From positions 186,001-250,000 of the forward strand of contig CAJQUW010015462.1 in NCBI GenBank assembly GCA_907163375.1: 64,000 bases of DNA, given 5' to 3'. Every line of letters begins with the position of its first letter. Position 1 is the stretch's first letter. A program made the position numbers and the translations under genes. The notes below the pieces were generated by a model. It searched no databases and was not told the DNA's origin. It was given only the letters and a program-made list of their open reading frames with translations. This DNA is from Prostheceraeus crozeri (lineage: Eukaryota; Platyhelminthes; Polycladida; Euryleptidae). Below are positions 38,321 to 51,504 of this stretch, in pieces.

Positions 38321-41128
38321 ATTTACTTGGTGGCCAAAAGTTAATTGCTACAAAATTGTTGGTTTATTTATAGATTCCTAAGAAATGATTATCTATTTCA
38401 GCTTGGTTGAGGACGCCTGATAGTCAGTAGATACCAATGCATTCCCCTCGTACCGCCTAAAAAATATCGCTAGAAAATCTAACTAATTAAAGTTACCAAA
38501 TTCATTTTGACAATATCAATAAATACAATCTTGTACAGTGCATTTTGTCCACTCTTTTTCAAGCGCGTGGAAGCAGACTGAGTAGGCATATATAGCACGA
38601 AATCTGAAATCATATACTTCTACCTACTGTAAAAACTGTAGGCAACTACTTTCCAAATAATTTATCAGCCAAACTAGCATTTTGGCTGATGCTACGCATT
38701 ATCAGACAAATGTCCTACCTATCACACAATTTTTGTCTCATTGCACGGACAATTTTCTATTATAGCGTCTATACTGCATATCATATTACTTATGAATAGC
38801 ATATAAACTTTTATCAAAATTCGATGGTATCCATTATGATTTTCAATTATATGAATATGCAATTCTTAAAACAAGTAGGGTTCTTTTTATGACCTAGGGT
38901 CAAGGCAATTGCAGTTCCGGATATTTGACACATTGATGCCATATATTAATTCAGTTTTTAAAATGTGAGAAATTTTAGAAACACATTTCAACGTTAAGTG
39001 TGGGAATGAACGAAAATCTGCCATTCATCAATTTTTAGACAATGAAAATCATGCAAGCTATTTCGCTCGGCTCCATCATTAAGCAGGGACATCTATGATT
39101 GTCATTGGTTTCTGTCTATAGCTATGACTGCTTCTAAGCTGATATCTCCAGATAACGGGGCGCAATCTTTTGCTTAGTGAAATTACCAGGCCACAACGAA
39201 TTACATTGCGGCCCTATAAATTGGCAGGACATATCGTGTCAACTGTGGAAAAGTAACAGTTCATGAAACAATTATGAAATTCACAGTAATTGGATGTGAT
39301 ACGAATCAATTTCTCCTTCTTTTTCTTTTCTGCACACATTTCTGTATTAGCTAGTAATTTATGGTCAGTTATTATAACTGAAAGTAGACAAATCAAATTA
39401 TTGGAAATGAAGTTAAACGTGAAGTGAAAAGTAGTAACATATAGGGCCTAGATATTGGAAAAATAACGATCGAAAAGTAAAAGGGAAATTTCACAAAGTT
39501 ATGTAAATAGATTAAATCATGCAAAAATTACCAAGGCAAAAAGCCAATGATGTATTATTTTTGAACACATGAATCTGGACAAAATCGCTTTATGGACGTT
39601 TCTTTCCAAAATATGTAAAAGGTGAAGCCCCCTTATATGAAATCTAACTTTAGACAAAGCTTTTTTGACTTTCATTTATAATTGAATTTGTATTCTAACT
39701 GTCCAACTTCAGCATTATATTGAGTTTGTATATTTTGTATATTTTTATATCTTGCCTTTGATTATTTCATCTCAGTGCCAGTGATTAGCTTCAAAAAGCT
39801 TGTCGTCGTCATGCTACCTTCATTGTGTCTACATTATGTATTGATTTTCTAATTACATTTGCTTGTTCTGTGGTACAGTCATATTGCAAGCATGCCTTTT
39901 GCTAATTGAATTAGACAAAACATATTAAATTTGTACTTGTTGTCGGAACACATTTCTACATTGTTAGGGAGACAATTAATTGTTCAGAAATATCTTAGAA
40001 TTTTGTTGACAAGAATTGTTGTCATTGCATCGATATCAGATGACCGAAATGGCTCACGGCCTTGATACATAAGATAATGGATGATGTTCAACCCACCATG
40101 GCTTCATATGCATGTTTTTGTCAAGTTTCTCTTCCATAACAGACTTGTGCAGACGTCTACTGCAATTCCACAGAGAATTACTTTGATATTATTCGTCGCC
40201 CTTTTGCGAAAATGTTCGTGTCCCGATTGAATGCTTGTTTGTTTATCCAGTCATCTGTGGGAATTACCAACAGTCTCCTTCTTTAGTTTGCGCCTCCATG
40301 AGTCGAAGGAAAACATTTGTTTAAAGAGCAGAACATGAATAGACATGTTGGTTACCTCATGCACACGTTCCAGATCTATTAAGAAGGAAGGAATGATATT
40401 TAAGCCGCTTCGAAACATCTTTGCAATCACACTGCGCTAGTGTACCACGTTTGGATTTCTCAGACACCGTTGCGTCATCCCCAACATCCATTTCATATTT
40501 CAATTGAGCGTTGTGCGAATCATTGATGATCGTGCTACTGTTATCCTCTGATGTTTCACGGCAATCCATTTGAATTGAGCGCCAAATTTCTGAACGCAGC
40601 AACTTCAATTTGTTCGCCATTCAACATTAGCGAGGTTCACGCGCGCCCATCTCGCTGTAATCGGCCTCTCCGTATCAGTAACGCCATCATCCTCTTTCGT
40701 TCTTTCTCATTCTCAATCCTTCTATCTTCTATCGTCGTGCGCTAAGCTGAAGTATTTTCTCCGACGACTACGAGCGAAATTTGCCTCATTTCCCTCTTAT
40801 ATTTTCAGTTGACACTTTCTTTCACTCTACTTTGCTGTAATGTTTGCTATCAGGAGGTTACATTCTCTGTATTAGATCACCCTGATATTGGAATGTTATA
40901 TTCACAAAGGCTATTGCACTCTTGTTCCGTTTACAATATTCTTCCCATCTAAGAAACAATGACTAGTAATTTGGTCTTGTCTGGTGATCTTCAGAGATTT
41001 TACGTCACACCTTCACCAGTGTCAAACTTCACTTGTGTAGTTGATGTGTCTATTTTATTGATCTAACGACAGACAATATTGCAACTTGCTTCGTTCATTG
41101 TCGAATTTTTGAGCTTCTCCATTGCTTA
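38321..41128. other. Mostly AT-rich, no supported gene
   Basis: An 87-codon minus-strand frame with ATG lies at 40357-40620. It is charged and serine-rich with no recognised homology, and frames of this length are expected by chance in 64 kb of such DNA. A pyrimidine-rich plus-strand tract lies at about 40685-40735. Confidence 0.45.
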
Positions 41129-41195
41129 ATGGGTTCGAGTCTATTGCGGAAATTGACAAGTCTTTGGCCAGGCTCAAGACAACGGCAGAAGACAG
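41129..41195 (+). CDS. Possible host first coding exon (very tentative)
   Basis: An ATG at 41129 opens 22 codons (MGSSLLRKLTSLWPGSRQRQ and two more) plus one base. It ends at GACAG|GTAAGCG, a good match to the splice-donor consensus (GT at 41196). The stretch is somewhat more GC-rich than its surroundings. The ATG context is weak (T at -3), I do not recognise the peptide, and no downstream exon was identified. This would be an N-terminal exon of an unknown gene with a long first intron. Equally it may be a chance donor. Confidence 0.12.
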
Positions 41196-41200
41196 GTAAG

Positions 41201-44200
41201 CGATTCTTGCATTTCCTATCAGACTTCTATGCAAACAGAAAACTTTAGGAAAGTTGGACTCAAAATTTGTTAGAAACGAAGGAATTTGTATGACAATTCT
41301 TTAATGCGGAAAAATATCAGTACTTTTTTCCATTGAGAAGTCACATTTGTACATTACTGACGTTGCATAAATCCAGAAAATTATGATACAAAATAGGAAA
41401 TCAAGCTTGTAATTGATTTTTATATCATACTACATGCAATCAGGCTAACATGTGGATGTGCGCGTGCGTGACATATAAAGTATCCATAGCCAACATTTGG
41501 TCATCGTCATCTCCCTGCCCACGCTTACCATCCATGTAGGGTATAACTGATCAACGGAGACGCAGAATATATGCAATTAAATCCAGAGATGCAATATTAT
41601 TTAAAATATCTAATTCCTAAGTCTTCATCGATTTTCTTTCTTTGACGACTATAAAACTTCAATCTCTGCACGTGGGGACATTATCATTGTGATCGGAATG
41701 CAAACGTTGCAAAAATTACATGTACTTTCTTTCGATTATTACATATATCAAAAAATAAACATGACTGCAAAATTCGCAAGAATTGAAAAATCACACTTTT
41801 CACGGAAAGTTTTAGTTTCGTAAACTGCTTCACAATGACGATATTTTTTCATACTTTGCGTTAGAATTCAAAAGAAAAATTTCAAAAGAACAATTGAGCT
41901 GTTTTAGTGGAAAAATGAACCGAATGGTTCATACCTAGCTCGTGGAAATTCATAGCAATACCATTTAGTGACTTTAGTGAGTATTCAAAGGGCGATTACA
42001 GAACAAGCTGAAAAGGAGGAAGGGAGTTCAAAAATTAAGAAAGCAACTGGCACGTATACTACTTCCACATGTTTGCACGGATTTGTGTTAACCCCAAACT
42101 TTCGCTTATTTCTTAACTTCTGATTATGAATGTAAAATGGACATGTGTTTATAGTTGAAGTATGGGGACACGACACGAAATGAGAACGTACATCCGGTGG
42201 TTGCAATGTCTAAAAATGTAAGCAAAGCATCGATCGAGAGTTATCATTAGGGCAATGTAATCCTGGGTACTTTCTATAGATAACGGGATTTCGGGATTTT
42301 AGGCCTTGTATAATTTGATAGTTGCTCATACGTATTATGTCCCAACATAATAGATAGGCCCACTACTACTTAAAATTCACATCTACTACTATTTTCCTTA
42401 CTTTTGTTGTCGGAGAATTATGAATTGCCATCCTCCCGGCAGTACAGACTTATAGAATTGTTGCTGATATTCAACAGAGTACATGCATTTGAAACAGTTT
42501 GGGTGATGACATGTCTACAATTAATGTCTGCATTATCGATACATGCAGATCGAATATGTAGTGAAAATGCAAGCTACAACTAGCCTATGAACTAGACCAA
42601 TTGAGATTAACAGGTAGAGTTATCTATTTATATGTGGTCTATTTCGAAACATACTAACGCAGGAGAGCCAAACTCTTCAGATCATTGGCCATGCAGTAGA
42701 GTTGGCTGACACAGGGCAATCAGAATCACATAGGTTGACACCACACGCTTGCAATAAATAGACAGCGAGCTAGCGTGTCTAGAAGTCGATGACGTCGTTC
42801 TTCATTCCCGACTTCTAAGTGATCTTCATGCTAGCAGGAATCAAAAGTGGAAGCCCTTTTTGAAATAATTAGCTTGATTCTTGCAAAATGCTCTGTAATG
42901 ATTTTGAATGTCCATTTTGCGATAATTTGACATGTAGGGCACATATCCAACCATTTGTACACCGAAATTAATAGATTTAGAAATTCATTGAACAATATTT
43001 TTTCGATTATACATTCAACTTTCACACATAAAATAGATAAAACACAATTTATTTCAACTGCTGAAATAACTAATAAATTACTGTTCAGTTAGTCATTAGT
43101 CACTAACCGCAAGTAGCATTCCGGGATTTCAGGATTTTCAAAAACCTAATGGATTTTGGGATTGCAATCCCTAGATGTGTCATGTCCTATGAAGACGCGC
43201 TCCCTGTACAGTGGCAGCATAGCGTTAAGCAGTGTGTAAAGTTTGAACGATTTGGTCTGGATAAATTTCTATGCAATCTCATGTATACATATCTTCTTTT
43301 TCATTTTTCTATATGTGACTTGTGCAAATTAGAAGTTAAAAAATTATGTCTATTCCTGAAATATAAACAGCTATTGTTTTCAGTAGTAGCAATAGGTCGG
43401 CAATATGTAGTCAGTGGAAGTTTACTGTAATACATCATCTACATTGTACATGTACATTAGAGTTGTAAATCGTATACGTGATCATCGAGTGTGTTGGCAA
43501 CAAACTGGTCACTTATTTGGACGCCTTTATTTGTATCACTTATTTGTAAGCAGTCATTGGTCAGAATATAGACAATTGACTAACTATTCATGGAAGACAA
43601 GTATTGGAAGATTTTGTCAGATCCTGAGCGCCTGCAAATGCCTTTCAGATAAATAGTTTGCTTTGGGTAAACTTTTGAACCCCATTTCCTTTGAAATCAT
43701 TTCTTTGAAAACCGACAGTTTAACCAGAGTCAACGTACTGAAGATGCTCGCATCTTTAATTTTCACTTTCGCATTTGCTCCGAAAAGTAATTTTTACTAA
43801 GTTTCACGTGTCACTTATTTTTCTAATCAATACGCCAAATTGACGTTTCATTTACGCTAGTTCTTGACTTCAGTTTGTGAAGTTTTCTATTTGCTCATCT
43901 ATCAAGCTCTTCGTTTGCTTATTGTCAATGAGAAGTGATTAAACATCACATAGCTCTATAATCGTAGCATATGGCAATATACAAAATTCCATTGCATCTC
44001 GATGACATTTGTTACGTCACCTGCAAGTTGGACAATTGTTCATCGGAAATGTCCACACTTTGAATTTTCTAAAGAAGGGAAGGATCATTTTATTTTCAGT
44101 CATCGAAATAATTTTATTCACATGCGACTTCAGAAGCAACTTTGTTTCAAACTTGATGTGCACAAGCGGGTGTTTCGCTAATTGAATTTCGTGAAGACTG

Positions 44201-46924
44201 AATTTGTATTATCTTTGAAATTATTGAAAGAGCACAAGTAATAGAAGTTATTGCCATCGATTTTGTCTGCATTAATTACGTTCTCGAGACGATTAATATG
44301 AGAAATTGATGTTCTCACAAATATCATTACTACTTTTTTACTATTTCCTGCATGCAGTGAAAATTCCAAAGTCGCATGGAAATTGCATGTTGTCTTTCAC
44401 GTAATAAATGCATGAATCGCTAAAGCAATTAGGGCATGGAAAGTAGTTAAGTGCGATTCATCCATCCTGGACTCTGTAGAGGATAGAGATATCGGAGGCG
44501 AACTTGCAAAGTATTGCTTTTACAAGAGCGTATTGTATTTGCACCACAATTTCTGGTTATGCAGCTGAGAAAAAATACCTTGTGTTACAATGACTACTAG
44601 CCACAACGCTTTTGCGCCAGACTGGTCGGAAGTTAAGCATTCCAAGTTGAAGTTATCATTTTATATGCTGATTAGTGATTAGTAGTCCTACAATTATGTT
44701 CTACACATATGATATCTGTAGGATACTTAGCTACACCGACGTTTCCCGCTTATGAAATGAAAAATTGCAATAACTGCAACAAGTATTGTGCAATTGCAAA
44801 TGCAATTACATGATTTTAAAATTACATGATTTGCTACTTCTCGTCATCTCATTAATCGGTCATTTTTAACTTCTGCGCCTGTCATAAGTCATTCAATTCA
44901 CAAATAGCCTTACTTATGCACATGGTCAGAAGAGAGATACAATTGGTAGAATACGTTGTGGTGCAAGTTTGTTGTGACGCAAATGTATTTTGATATCTAT
45001 CAGCTAGGGTGCAAACTGCCGAACCACGAGGATGCAATGAAGGTGACCCAAACACAGCTGCCCAAGAAGATGCCATGTGGCCCTGTAACCCATGTAACCT
45101 TTTTGAAAATCTTTTGACGTCTACCACGTTGTATTAGTTTAGTAGATAGCTAATTTAGTAGATGGCTTTGTATGTATTAATGAAATTTTATGAAGTTTGA
45201 AGAATCCTTTTAGTCACTCAAGTTAGACTCCACAAATCTAGATTAGTTCTATTCAATGGCTGTGGGAAAATATCAGACTTTAAGAACTCGTCCATATATT
45301 CTGTATATCTTCCCACAATTTCTACTATTTTCAAAACGGGAGCGGCTGAGTAGACATTGCAGAATGCGAAGTTTATTCATCACCGAAGGATGAAAATTCG
45401 TAATTCAAAGTTATTAGAATCAGTGAATGGGAACGCAATGTTATTTTGATAATTAAAGATGATAATATACTTGAGTATAAAGGGATTACATTCCTGCGAT
45501 AAGTGAAAATAAAAAGTAAACATTAAGTAAAACTCTTTTTCATCGTCGATTAGACTTCGTGTTTCTCGAGTGTTAGAGCTAGATACCCGTTACATTTCTC
45601 AAAAGAAGAGAATCAGCAATCAAAACGAATTTTGTTCTTGCTTTTGCGAGTGCATGAGTTCTATGGATTGAAAACCTTATAACATTTATGAGTTCTGATC
45701 ATGCATAAGCGTGAGATCTCTCAGGCGGCGAATCCTTTGATACAAGATATACTGGCAGCAATGTTCTATCGAACGATTGAGAAAGTATCATTGTAGGAAA
45801 TTAGCAAATTTGTTGTCGAACATATCCTCAGGATCAATTGGAAACAAAAGAATTTGTGCTGATAATTGCTTGACAAAGGTTGAGAATTACGATAACTTTT
45901 AATCAGCCTAAATTACTGCTTTTACGCAGAATTTTCAGAATGTTGACATTCAATTTTAAGAATGTTAGTTTTCGATTTGTCGTGCAACAGTGCTACGAGG
46001 GGCGAGTAAATGATTTCGGCTGACATTATGAATGCTCTTTATTACTGACTAACGGAGAAAAATTGATCTCGATTCAGATTTCTGGTTCGACATCCATGAC
46101 AGTGACAGTTGGCACAGTAATCGATGCAGAAATAATACACCAAAAAATGAATGACTGAAAAATAGTAACAGATGCCATGGACTCCGTCTCCCACAAATTC
46201 GTGAAAGGATCAAGCTTACATTTGAAAGCGATCGAGAACGATAAAGCAACAATAAAAACCGCATTTTCTTTAATAAGGGCCTTGGTGTAGTGCAACATTC
46301 AGCATATCCTCATTATATCTGAAAGAAGCGCCACCCTTTAAGTCTTAAATAGTTATCGCTGCTTTAATGCTTTGTTTTTTTTTGAATTTGGTGCTTTTTG
46401 AATGCTTAGTATCAAAATGAATTTGTCATGGAGCATAATTTGTTGTTAGCAGAGATTGAAGTCAGATGAGCATTGCGCGTGTCAGTAATATTTCAGTCAT
46501 CTTCTCTAGGATAGCGTGTAGCGGTGCAACTCAAATTAGTGTTGTGAAGCTGCTGTGTTTGAGGAAAATATTTTTCGTTGTTGAATCTCAAGAAAGCCGA
46601 CATGTTCGAGATTGCATTAAGTGAATAAAAGTCAGTTTAAACTGTATTTGCGGTATACGCAGTCATTTAGTTGGGTAGGGTGTTTTGGAGCAGACAATCA
46701 ATTCCAATAAATGAGGACTTTTGGTGCTCCATTTGTGTGGTTACAATGAGAAATTATTTGAGGTTCTTTATCGTCTCGCAGCTCATAGAGAGAGAGTTTC
46801 TTCGCATGCTTCATGAACTGTCGGATATGTTCTTCGGGAGGCATGAGAAAATCTACATGCTGTTATATTGAAAGTCTGAAGACATCCATCATGTTCTAGT
46901 CCAAGATTCAACTTCCGCAAGGCA
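41201..46924. other. AT-rich sequence without recognised features
   Basis: No credible gene or bounded mobile element. GGGATTTCGGGATTTT-like words recur near 42288 and 43120-43170, but no defined repeat unit follows from them. Confidence 0.5.
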
Positions 46925-47078
46925 TAGTTATTTGGGACCGTTCTCTAATGAACGAACCCATGATCTTCATTGCAATCTTTAATTTGCACGACTTTCATGG
47001 GTAGGTTCGAACCAGCAAAATTGGAGCTGGATGACGAGCAAGCTGCCTTCTAACCACAAGTTAACCGGACCATCTGTT
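46925..47078 (-). mobile_element. tRNA-derived SINE candidate
   Basis: Read on the minus strand, GGTTAACTTGTGGTTAGAAGG (47068-47048) resembles an A box and GGTTCGAACCT (about 47011-47001) is an almost perfect B box, correctly spaced. The 3' body continues with a second ATGGGTTCGTTC near 46947-46961. The head resembles a tRNA but its stems are degraded. No flanking duplication or tail was resolved, so the end coordinates are approximate. Confidence 0.5.
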
Positions 47079-48369
47079 TAGAGCGTGAATTAGCCAGGAA
47101 GGCACTGCCGTAACGCAGACACGTGGCGGGCGACTTGCATTCTGCAACCACTTATTGCCGCATCCGATAATGAGGTGCTTCACACAGACGCTACTCATTT
47201 CTATGATAGGTTTCTCCATTGTCAGGTTACATGTCTTAACATTTAAAAGAATTAATTCGCTATAAACATTAAAATGCCCAATTTCCATGAATGAAAGATT
47301 GAACTGTTGACTGAGTTTGGTACTTTGATTAGTGTTTTTGTTAATTTCTTTAAATAACAATATTGCCATCACTTTTGGGTGCTAGTACATTTGATATGCT
47401 TTAAGAATAAACGATGGTAAAAAATTTTAGCATTAAGATGCCATTTTCTTTTATCATTTTATCATTCTTTAGGGGAATTATGGTTGACAAATTAGACAAA
47501 ATTAGAGTTGACAAATTTCGGTGGAAATGATTAGATGACATTAAAATCATTGTCGATTACATGAAAGCATATATGTATTTTGAAAATCATCCGATCTTGA
47601 AATAATTCTACTTCGCCATCAATTTAAACCAAGAAAATTTGACACACAAACGATGGCGCGATTGTTTCTGCACTAATTATACTAAACTTTGTGAAATTAT
47701 TGTTTTCAGCGGGAGATAGATGTCGTCTGTTTAGTGGTCACCAACTGACAAAACAGCTGCCGGGCATTTTGGATCGTTTATCATGTCAACGAAGCTACGA
47801 AAATAGACAAAATGATAGAAAATTCCAGTTTCCCTGTCGACAATACATGTCAAAAGCAAGTAGGGATAAGGTATCACGTGTCACTATGACGGAACATGTG
47901 TAAGAGAAAGTATCTTCACCTTTAAATACATGGTCGAAAAAGATCGGTAAACTAGTCTTGAAGTTGTTGACAAACTCAATCAGATGTTTCTTTCATAAAA
48001 GACATCGTTTGAATGTTTTAGCACAAATAATATACACTACACTGATTTTGAAGGAAAATAATGCTCTGGAATTTATTTATGGAGTCAGTTCACATGTAGG
48101 CAATTAAACTGTGGTATTCTGTCAAACCATCTGTGTCATAAATTCTGAGTGGATAATCACCGGAAATCCATGGTTCATGACAAATATATGAATTATGACA
48201 GTTAAATGATTGCTATAAAAGCCATAGAACTTGCTTTGAAGCGGAAACTCTTAGACCTTAACTGACTTCACCATTTCACGTTAGTTTATTTACCATGAAA
48301 GAATTGCCTTGACCTTCTATAAGGAAGACATGTACAAAGTAGAACATATACTGTTCATTTCACTTCAGC
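47079..48369. other. AT-rich sequence without recognised features
   Basis: No supported gene or repeat in this interval. Confidence 0.5.
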
Positions 48370-49915
48370 TCAGTAAGCCGTAGCCCTAAGAGGGACCGTG
48401 GGCATCTCTCTCCAACGCAGTTCTGCTCGCACGATCGATTCCTCCTCTCCAGTCGAGAATGTTGGAAATCCACTCTGTCTTTCTTCTTACAGGTCTGATT
48501 TTCTCACTTATCTCTCCTTCGATAGTTGCCAGCACCAGGCTGTCTCCTCTCCTTTTCCAGGGGCAATACTTGCGACTACCGCGATTCCAACCTTTCTCCT
48601 TAACCATTCGTTCGTGCGCCTTTCTGTCCAACAAACTCTCAAAACTCTCCTGCAGAGCCACATCTCAAAAACATTGATCATCCTCTCCTCTGCTTTCCTC
48701 AGAGTTCAAACTTCACATCCATAAAGAGCAACACTCCACACTAATGATTTTGCCACTTGCACATTGATTTTAATACTGAGGTCTGCTGACTTCCAAATTT
48801 CAGAGACCCTAGCAGTTGTGCTTCGCGCTTGTCCGAATCTGGCTTCGATGTCCAATGTTCTGTCTATTTCTTGTGTGATGTAAGAACCTATGTACTTGAA
48901 CGCATCAACTTTATCTATTTCTTTATCATTGATTTTTACATTTCCTTTTCCATTGACAGTCATTGTCCTTGTCTTGTCGCTGTTAATCAAGAGACCCATC
49001 TCCTCGCCTACCCGTTTTATCTTCTCTGCCATGTCTTCCATCTCCTCTCTGCTAAGCCACGATCGTTGTATCATAAGCATATCTTACATTCCATATGGCT
49101 CTTCCTCCGATGACCTTTCGAATTCTTTCTGGCAGACAGCAATGTAATTTCCTCATGATCATTTCTCCGATGACAATGAACAGAAGTGGAGATATCAGGC
49201 AGCCATGTCTTACACCTTTTTGAAATGGGAATGGCTCTTTTTGTTGGTCCCCCACTCGTACAACTCCAGTGGCTTCATCGCACAAATTCTTGACCAGCCA
49301 CATCAAATGCTGCAGCAAACCGAACTCGACTAAAGTTGACCAAAGTTTTTCATGTAATGCTGAGTCAAACGCCTTTCAGTAATCCACAAAAAGGAGCTAC
49401 AGTTCTTCATTTTCTTCTTTTTTGCAGACGTTTGAACGATATTCCTAACTGTTCATGATCTGCTGTTCCCCTGCCGTGCACGAAACCGAACTGTTCTTCT
49501 GCAATCTCAGTGGAAAGAAACTATTGTAAGCTTTCTCTAATTATTTCGAGCAATGCTTTGGAAGCGTGACTTATTGTTCTGAACTTTGTGCATTCTTGTG
49601 TTCAAGAAACTTTTGGAAACGGCACTGATTCTGACATCGTCCATTCCGTCGGCCATTTACCGGTTCTCCAAGTTGAGTCAATTCTTCTCTTCACCCATTA
49701 AAGTACAGTTGATCCTCTCGCCTTGAGTGCTTCTGCTGGAATTTCATCCACCCCGACTGCTTTCCTTGATTTCAATTTCTTAATTGCCGCCTCTATTTCG
49801 CTTAGCACACCCATAACAATCTAATGGTCGCGGGATGGTGTTGATGTAATATTGCTTAGCATTTCGTCGTAGACTGTCATGCCATTTTCTTCCTCGTAGG
49901 CTGACGTAGACATGT
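48370..49915 (-). mobile_element. 5'-truncated non-LTR retrotransposon (LINE)
   Basis: On the minus strand, translated pieces in several frames line up in the order of a LINE reverse transcriptase from its start to the C-terminal tail. No endonuclease domain is present upstream, so the copy is 5'-truncated at about 49915, as usual for target-primed insertion. The 3' end lies near 48350-48375, just after the final stop. The ALYGCEVWTL region and the WERD-like C-terminus suggest an RTE- or Ingi/CR1-related clade, but I cannot fix the clade without a tree. Many frameshifts and stops show it is long dead. Confidence 0.85.
48386..49800 (-). pseudogene. LINE reverse transcriptase, decayed
   Basis: In order on the minus strand: KLKSRKAVGVDEIPAEALK (about 49785-49730, RT motif 1), EQFGFVHGRGTADHEQ (about 49490-49440), a KAFDSALHEKLW-like piece (about 49375-49335, where motif A should lie), GVRHGCLISPLLF (about 49215-49175, motif B), and RYAYDTTIVA (about 49085-49055, motif C). 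Motif C should read YADD, so the catalytic pair is altered. Then come AFKYIGSYITQEID (about 48900), ALYGCEV (about 48710) and a final stretch to the stop at 48386. The coding is split over several frames with internal stops, for example after the first motif and after motif C. It is not functional. Confidence 0.85.
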
Positions 49916-50303
49916 AAACTTGTATGACGGCCACTGTAAATATACAATGATTTCCCAAAACTTGAGTCAAAAATCCTTTTGAACATGTTTACATGATTTG
50001 AAATGTTGAAGTGTCACATGAAGCACTAGGCTACAGTGTGTCTCATTAGTTACAGCTACATTAGTCGATATCGCAGTGATTCGTGGTAACTAAGACACTT
50101 ATAATTCATTTGATCAAGCAAGGAATCCTTGAAATGTAGGCTTACTGCACATGTCCCACAATCCCGGTTGATGAACGGAGCGTAGAGTTAAAACAGGAAT
50201 TTTTAAAATACATACCCCTTCGTAGGCCCACTCGGCCTATTATCATACATACACTCAACGATATTAATGCGGTACATCACTCAATTTAGAAGTAAAATTT
50301 ATA

Positions 50304-50305
<2 letters not shown>
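49916..50305. other. Sequence between LINE and microsatellite
   Basis: No feature recognised. AT-rich flank. Confidence 0.45.

Positions 50306-50390
<85 letters not shown>
50306..50390. repeat. (TA)n-(TG)n compound microsatellite
   Basis: TA dinucleotides run from 50306 to 50348 and from 50353 to 50374, interrupted by CATG, then TG repeats run to 50390. A small open frame of alternating Ile/Tyr across it is an artefact. Confidence 0.97.
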
Positions 50391-50391
<1 letters not shown>

Positions 50392-50559
50392 AAGTGAAAA
50401 CTCCTCACTTGTCAGAACACAACATGTTTCAGCATTACAATGCCACCCTCAGGTGTACACAAATGAAATTTAATAATACTTTTATTATTTGTGTACACCT
50501 GAGGATGGCATTGCAATGAAAATATGTTGTATTCTGACAAGTGAGGAGTTTTTCACTTA
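50391..50559. mobile_element. Foldback MITE adjoining the microsatellite (169 bp)
   Basis: The left arm 50391-50464 (starting TAAGTGAAAACTCCTCACTT) and the right arm 50487-50559 (ending AGTGAGGAGTTTTTCACTTA) are inverted copies over ~73 bp with a few differences, around a ~22 bp A/T-rich loop. No coding capacity. It is joined directly to (TG)n on the left, so a conventional target duplication cannot be read. Elements of this form can arise from or seed microsatellites. Confidence 0.88.
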
Positions 50560-51463
50560 CATCTATGTTTTTTACTTTCTGTTCTAATATATATACATAA
50601 TTGACCCAACTTCATAATTTCGTGAAGGAAAAACAAAGGAAAGCTTTGAACGTGCTTTTCGGAATGTACGCTGCATTCATTCCACCCTCAGCGGCAAACA
50701 GAAGTAAAGGTAAAATCAAGGATTTATATGCAGAATTCACGGCGTGATACAAATACAGTTCAAAGTAGAAGCTTTCGAGACAAAACTGCGGAGAAAGAGT
50801 GTCAGGGTGACAAATTCAAGTGCAAGGCTACTGATCTGCTCCTTTCTTTAGCCAATCCGATTTTTCCTTCAGTATAATAGATTCCAGTATCAATGGATGA
50901 TCAATAAAATGTTATTACTATTATTATTATTATTGTTACTATTATTGAACTGGAGAGAGAATCCTATCGGAGCCAAATAGGGTTGCAGGGTACCAAGCGG
51001 TGATCATCATCACCTATAGAGATCGATTATATAGTTTCCCTGAGTGTCGTTTTCTCTTGCTTGATGACACCTTAGCATGTTCACAATTTACAACATCAAG
51101 AGATTGCAGAGCCTCCCGTGAGCTTCTGTGAAACTCAAGAAAACAAAATATTAATTAATGCAGAATGAAAAAGAATGACACTCACTAAAGGACGTCCGTG
51201 TTCTACAATACTTGAAAATGTCAGATTAAACTTCACCTTTTAACTTTGATGTATATCCAGCAATAGTGCTGAATATACGGCACAAAAAAGAACATTACAA
51301 AAATGTAATATTATTATATGTGACAGCATACGAGTATTTTCAAGAAACGCTGATATTAGAGCATGGCACTCATTTTGAAAAGTTGTGGAAAACAGCAACA
51401 TGGAATAATACTTGACGAGGATTTCAAATATAAACAAATATAAGGCAACGACATGTCACTTAC
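50560..51463. other. AT-rich sequence with a TTA microsatellite
   Basis: A (TTA/ATT)n run lies at about 50909-50946. Otherwise nothing is recognised. Confidence 0.55.
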
Positions 51464-51504
51464 CAATATGGAATACGATCTTCCTCAGCCGTGGAACTCT
51501 TCAT
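51464..51504 (-). CDS. Possible host first coding exon (very tentative)
   Basis: On the minus strand an ATG at 51504-51502 in good context (A at -3) opens 13 codons, MKSSTAEEDRIPY, plus two bases. It ends at ATATTG|GTAAGTGAC, a strong donor (GT at 51463-51462). I do not recognise the peptide and no acceptor or second exon was identified. Chance is a serious alternative because the segment is so short. Confidence 0.14.

Noticed and set aside
40357-40620. 87-codon ATG frame on the minus strand, charged and Ser-rich
   Set aside because: A few frames of this size are expected by chance in 64 kb; no splice structure or homology supports it.
44590-44645. 5S rRNA-like words (GAAGTTAAGCA)
   Set aside because: Only a short resemblance to the internal promoter; no 5S secondary structure or flanking match.
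50309-50473. Ile/Tyr-rich open frame
   Set aside because: Translation of the TA microsatellite.
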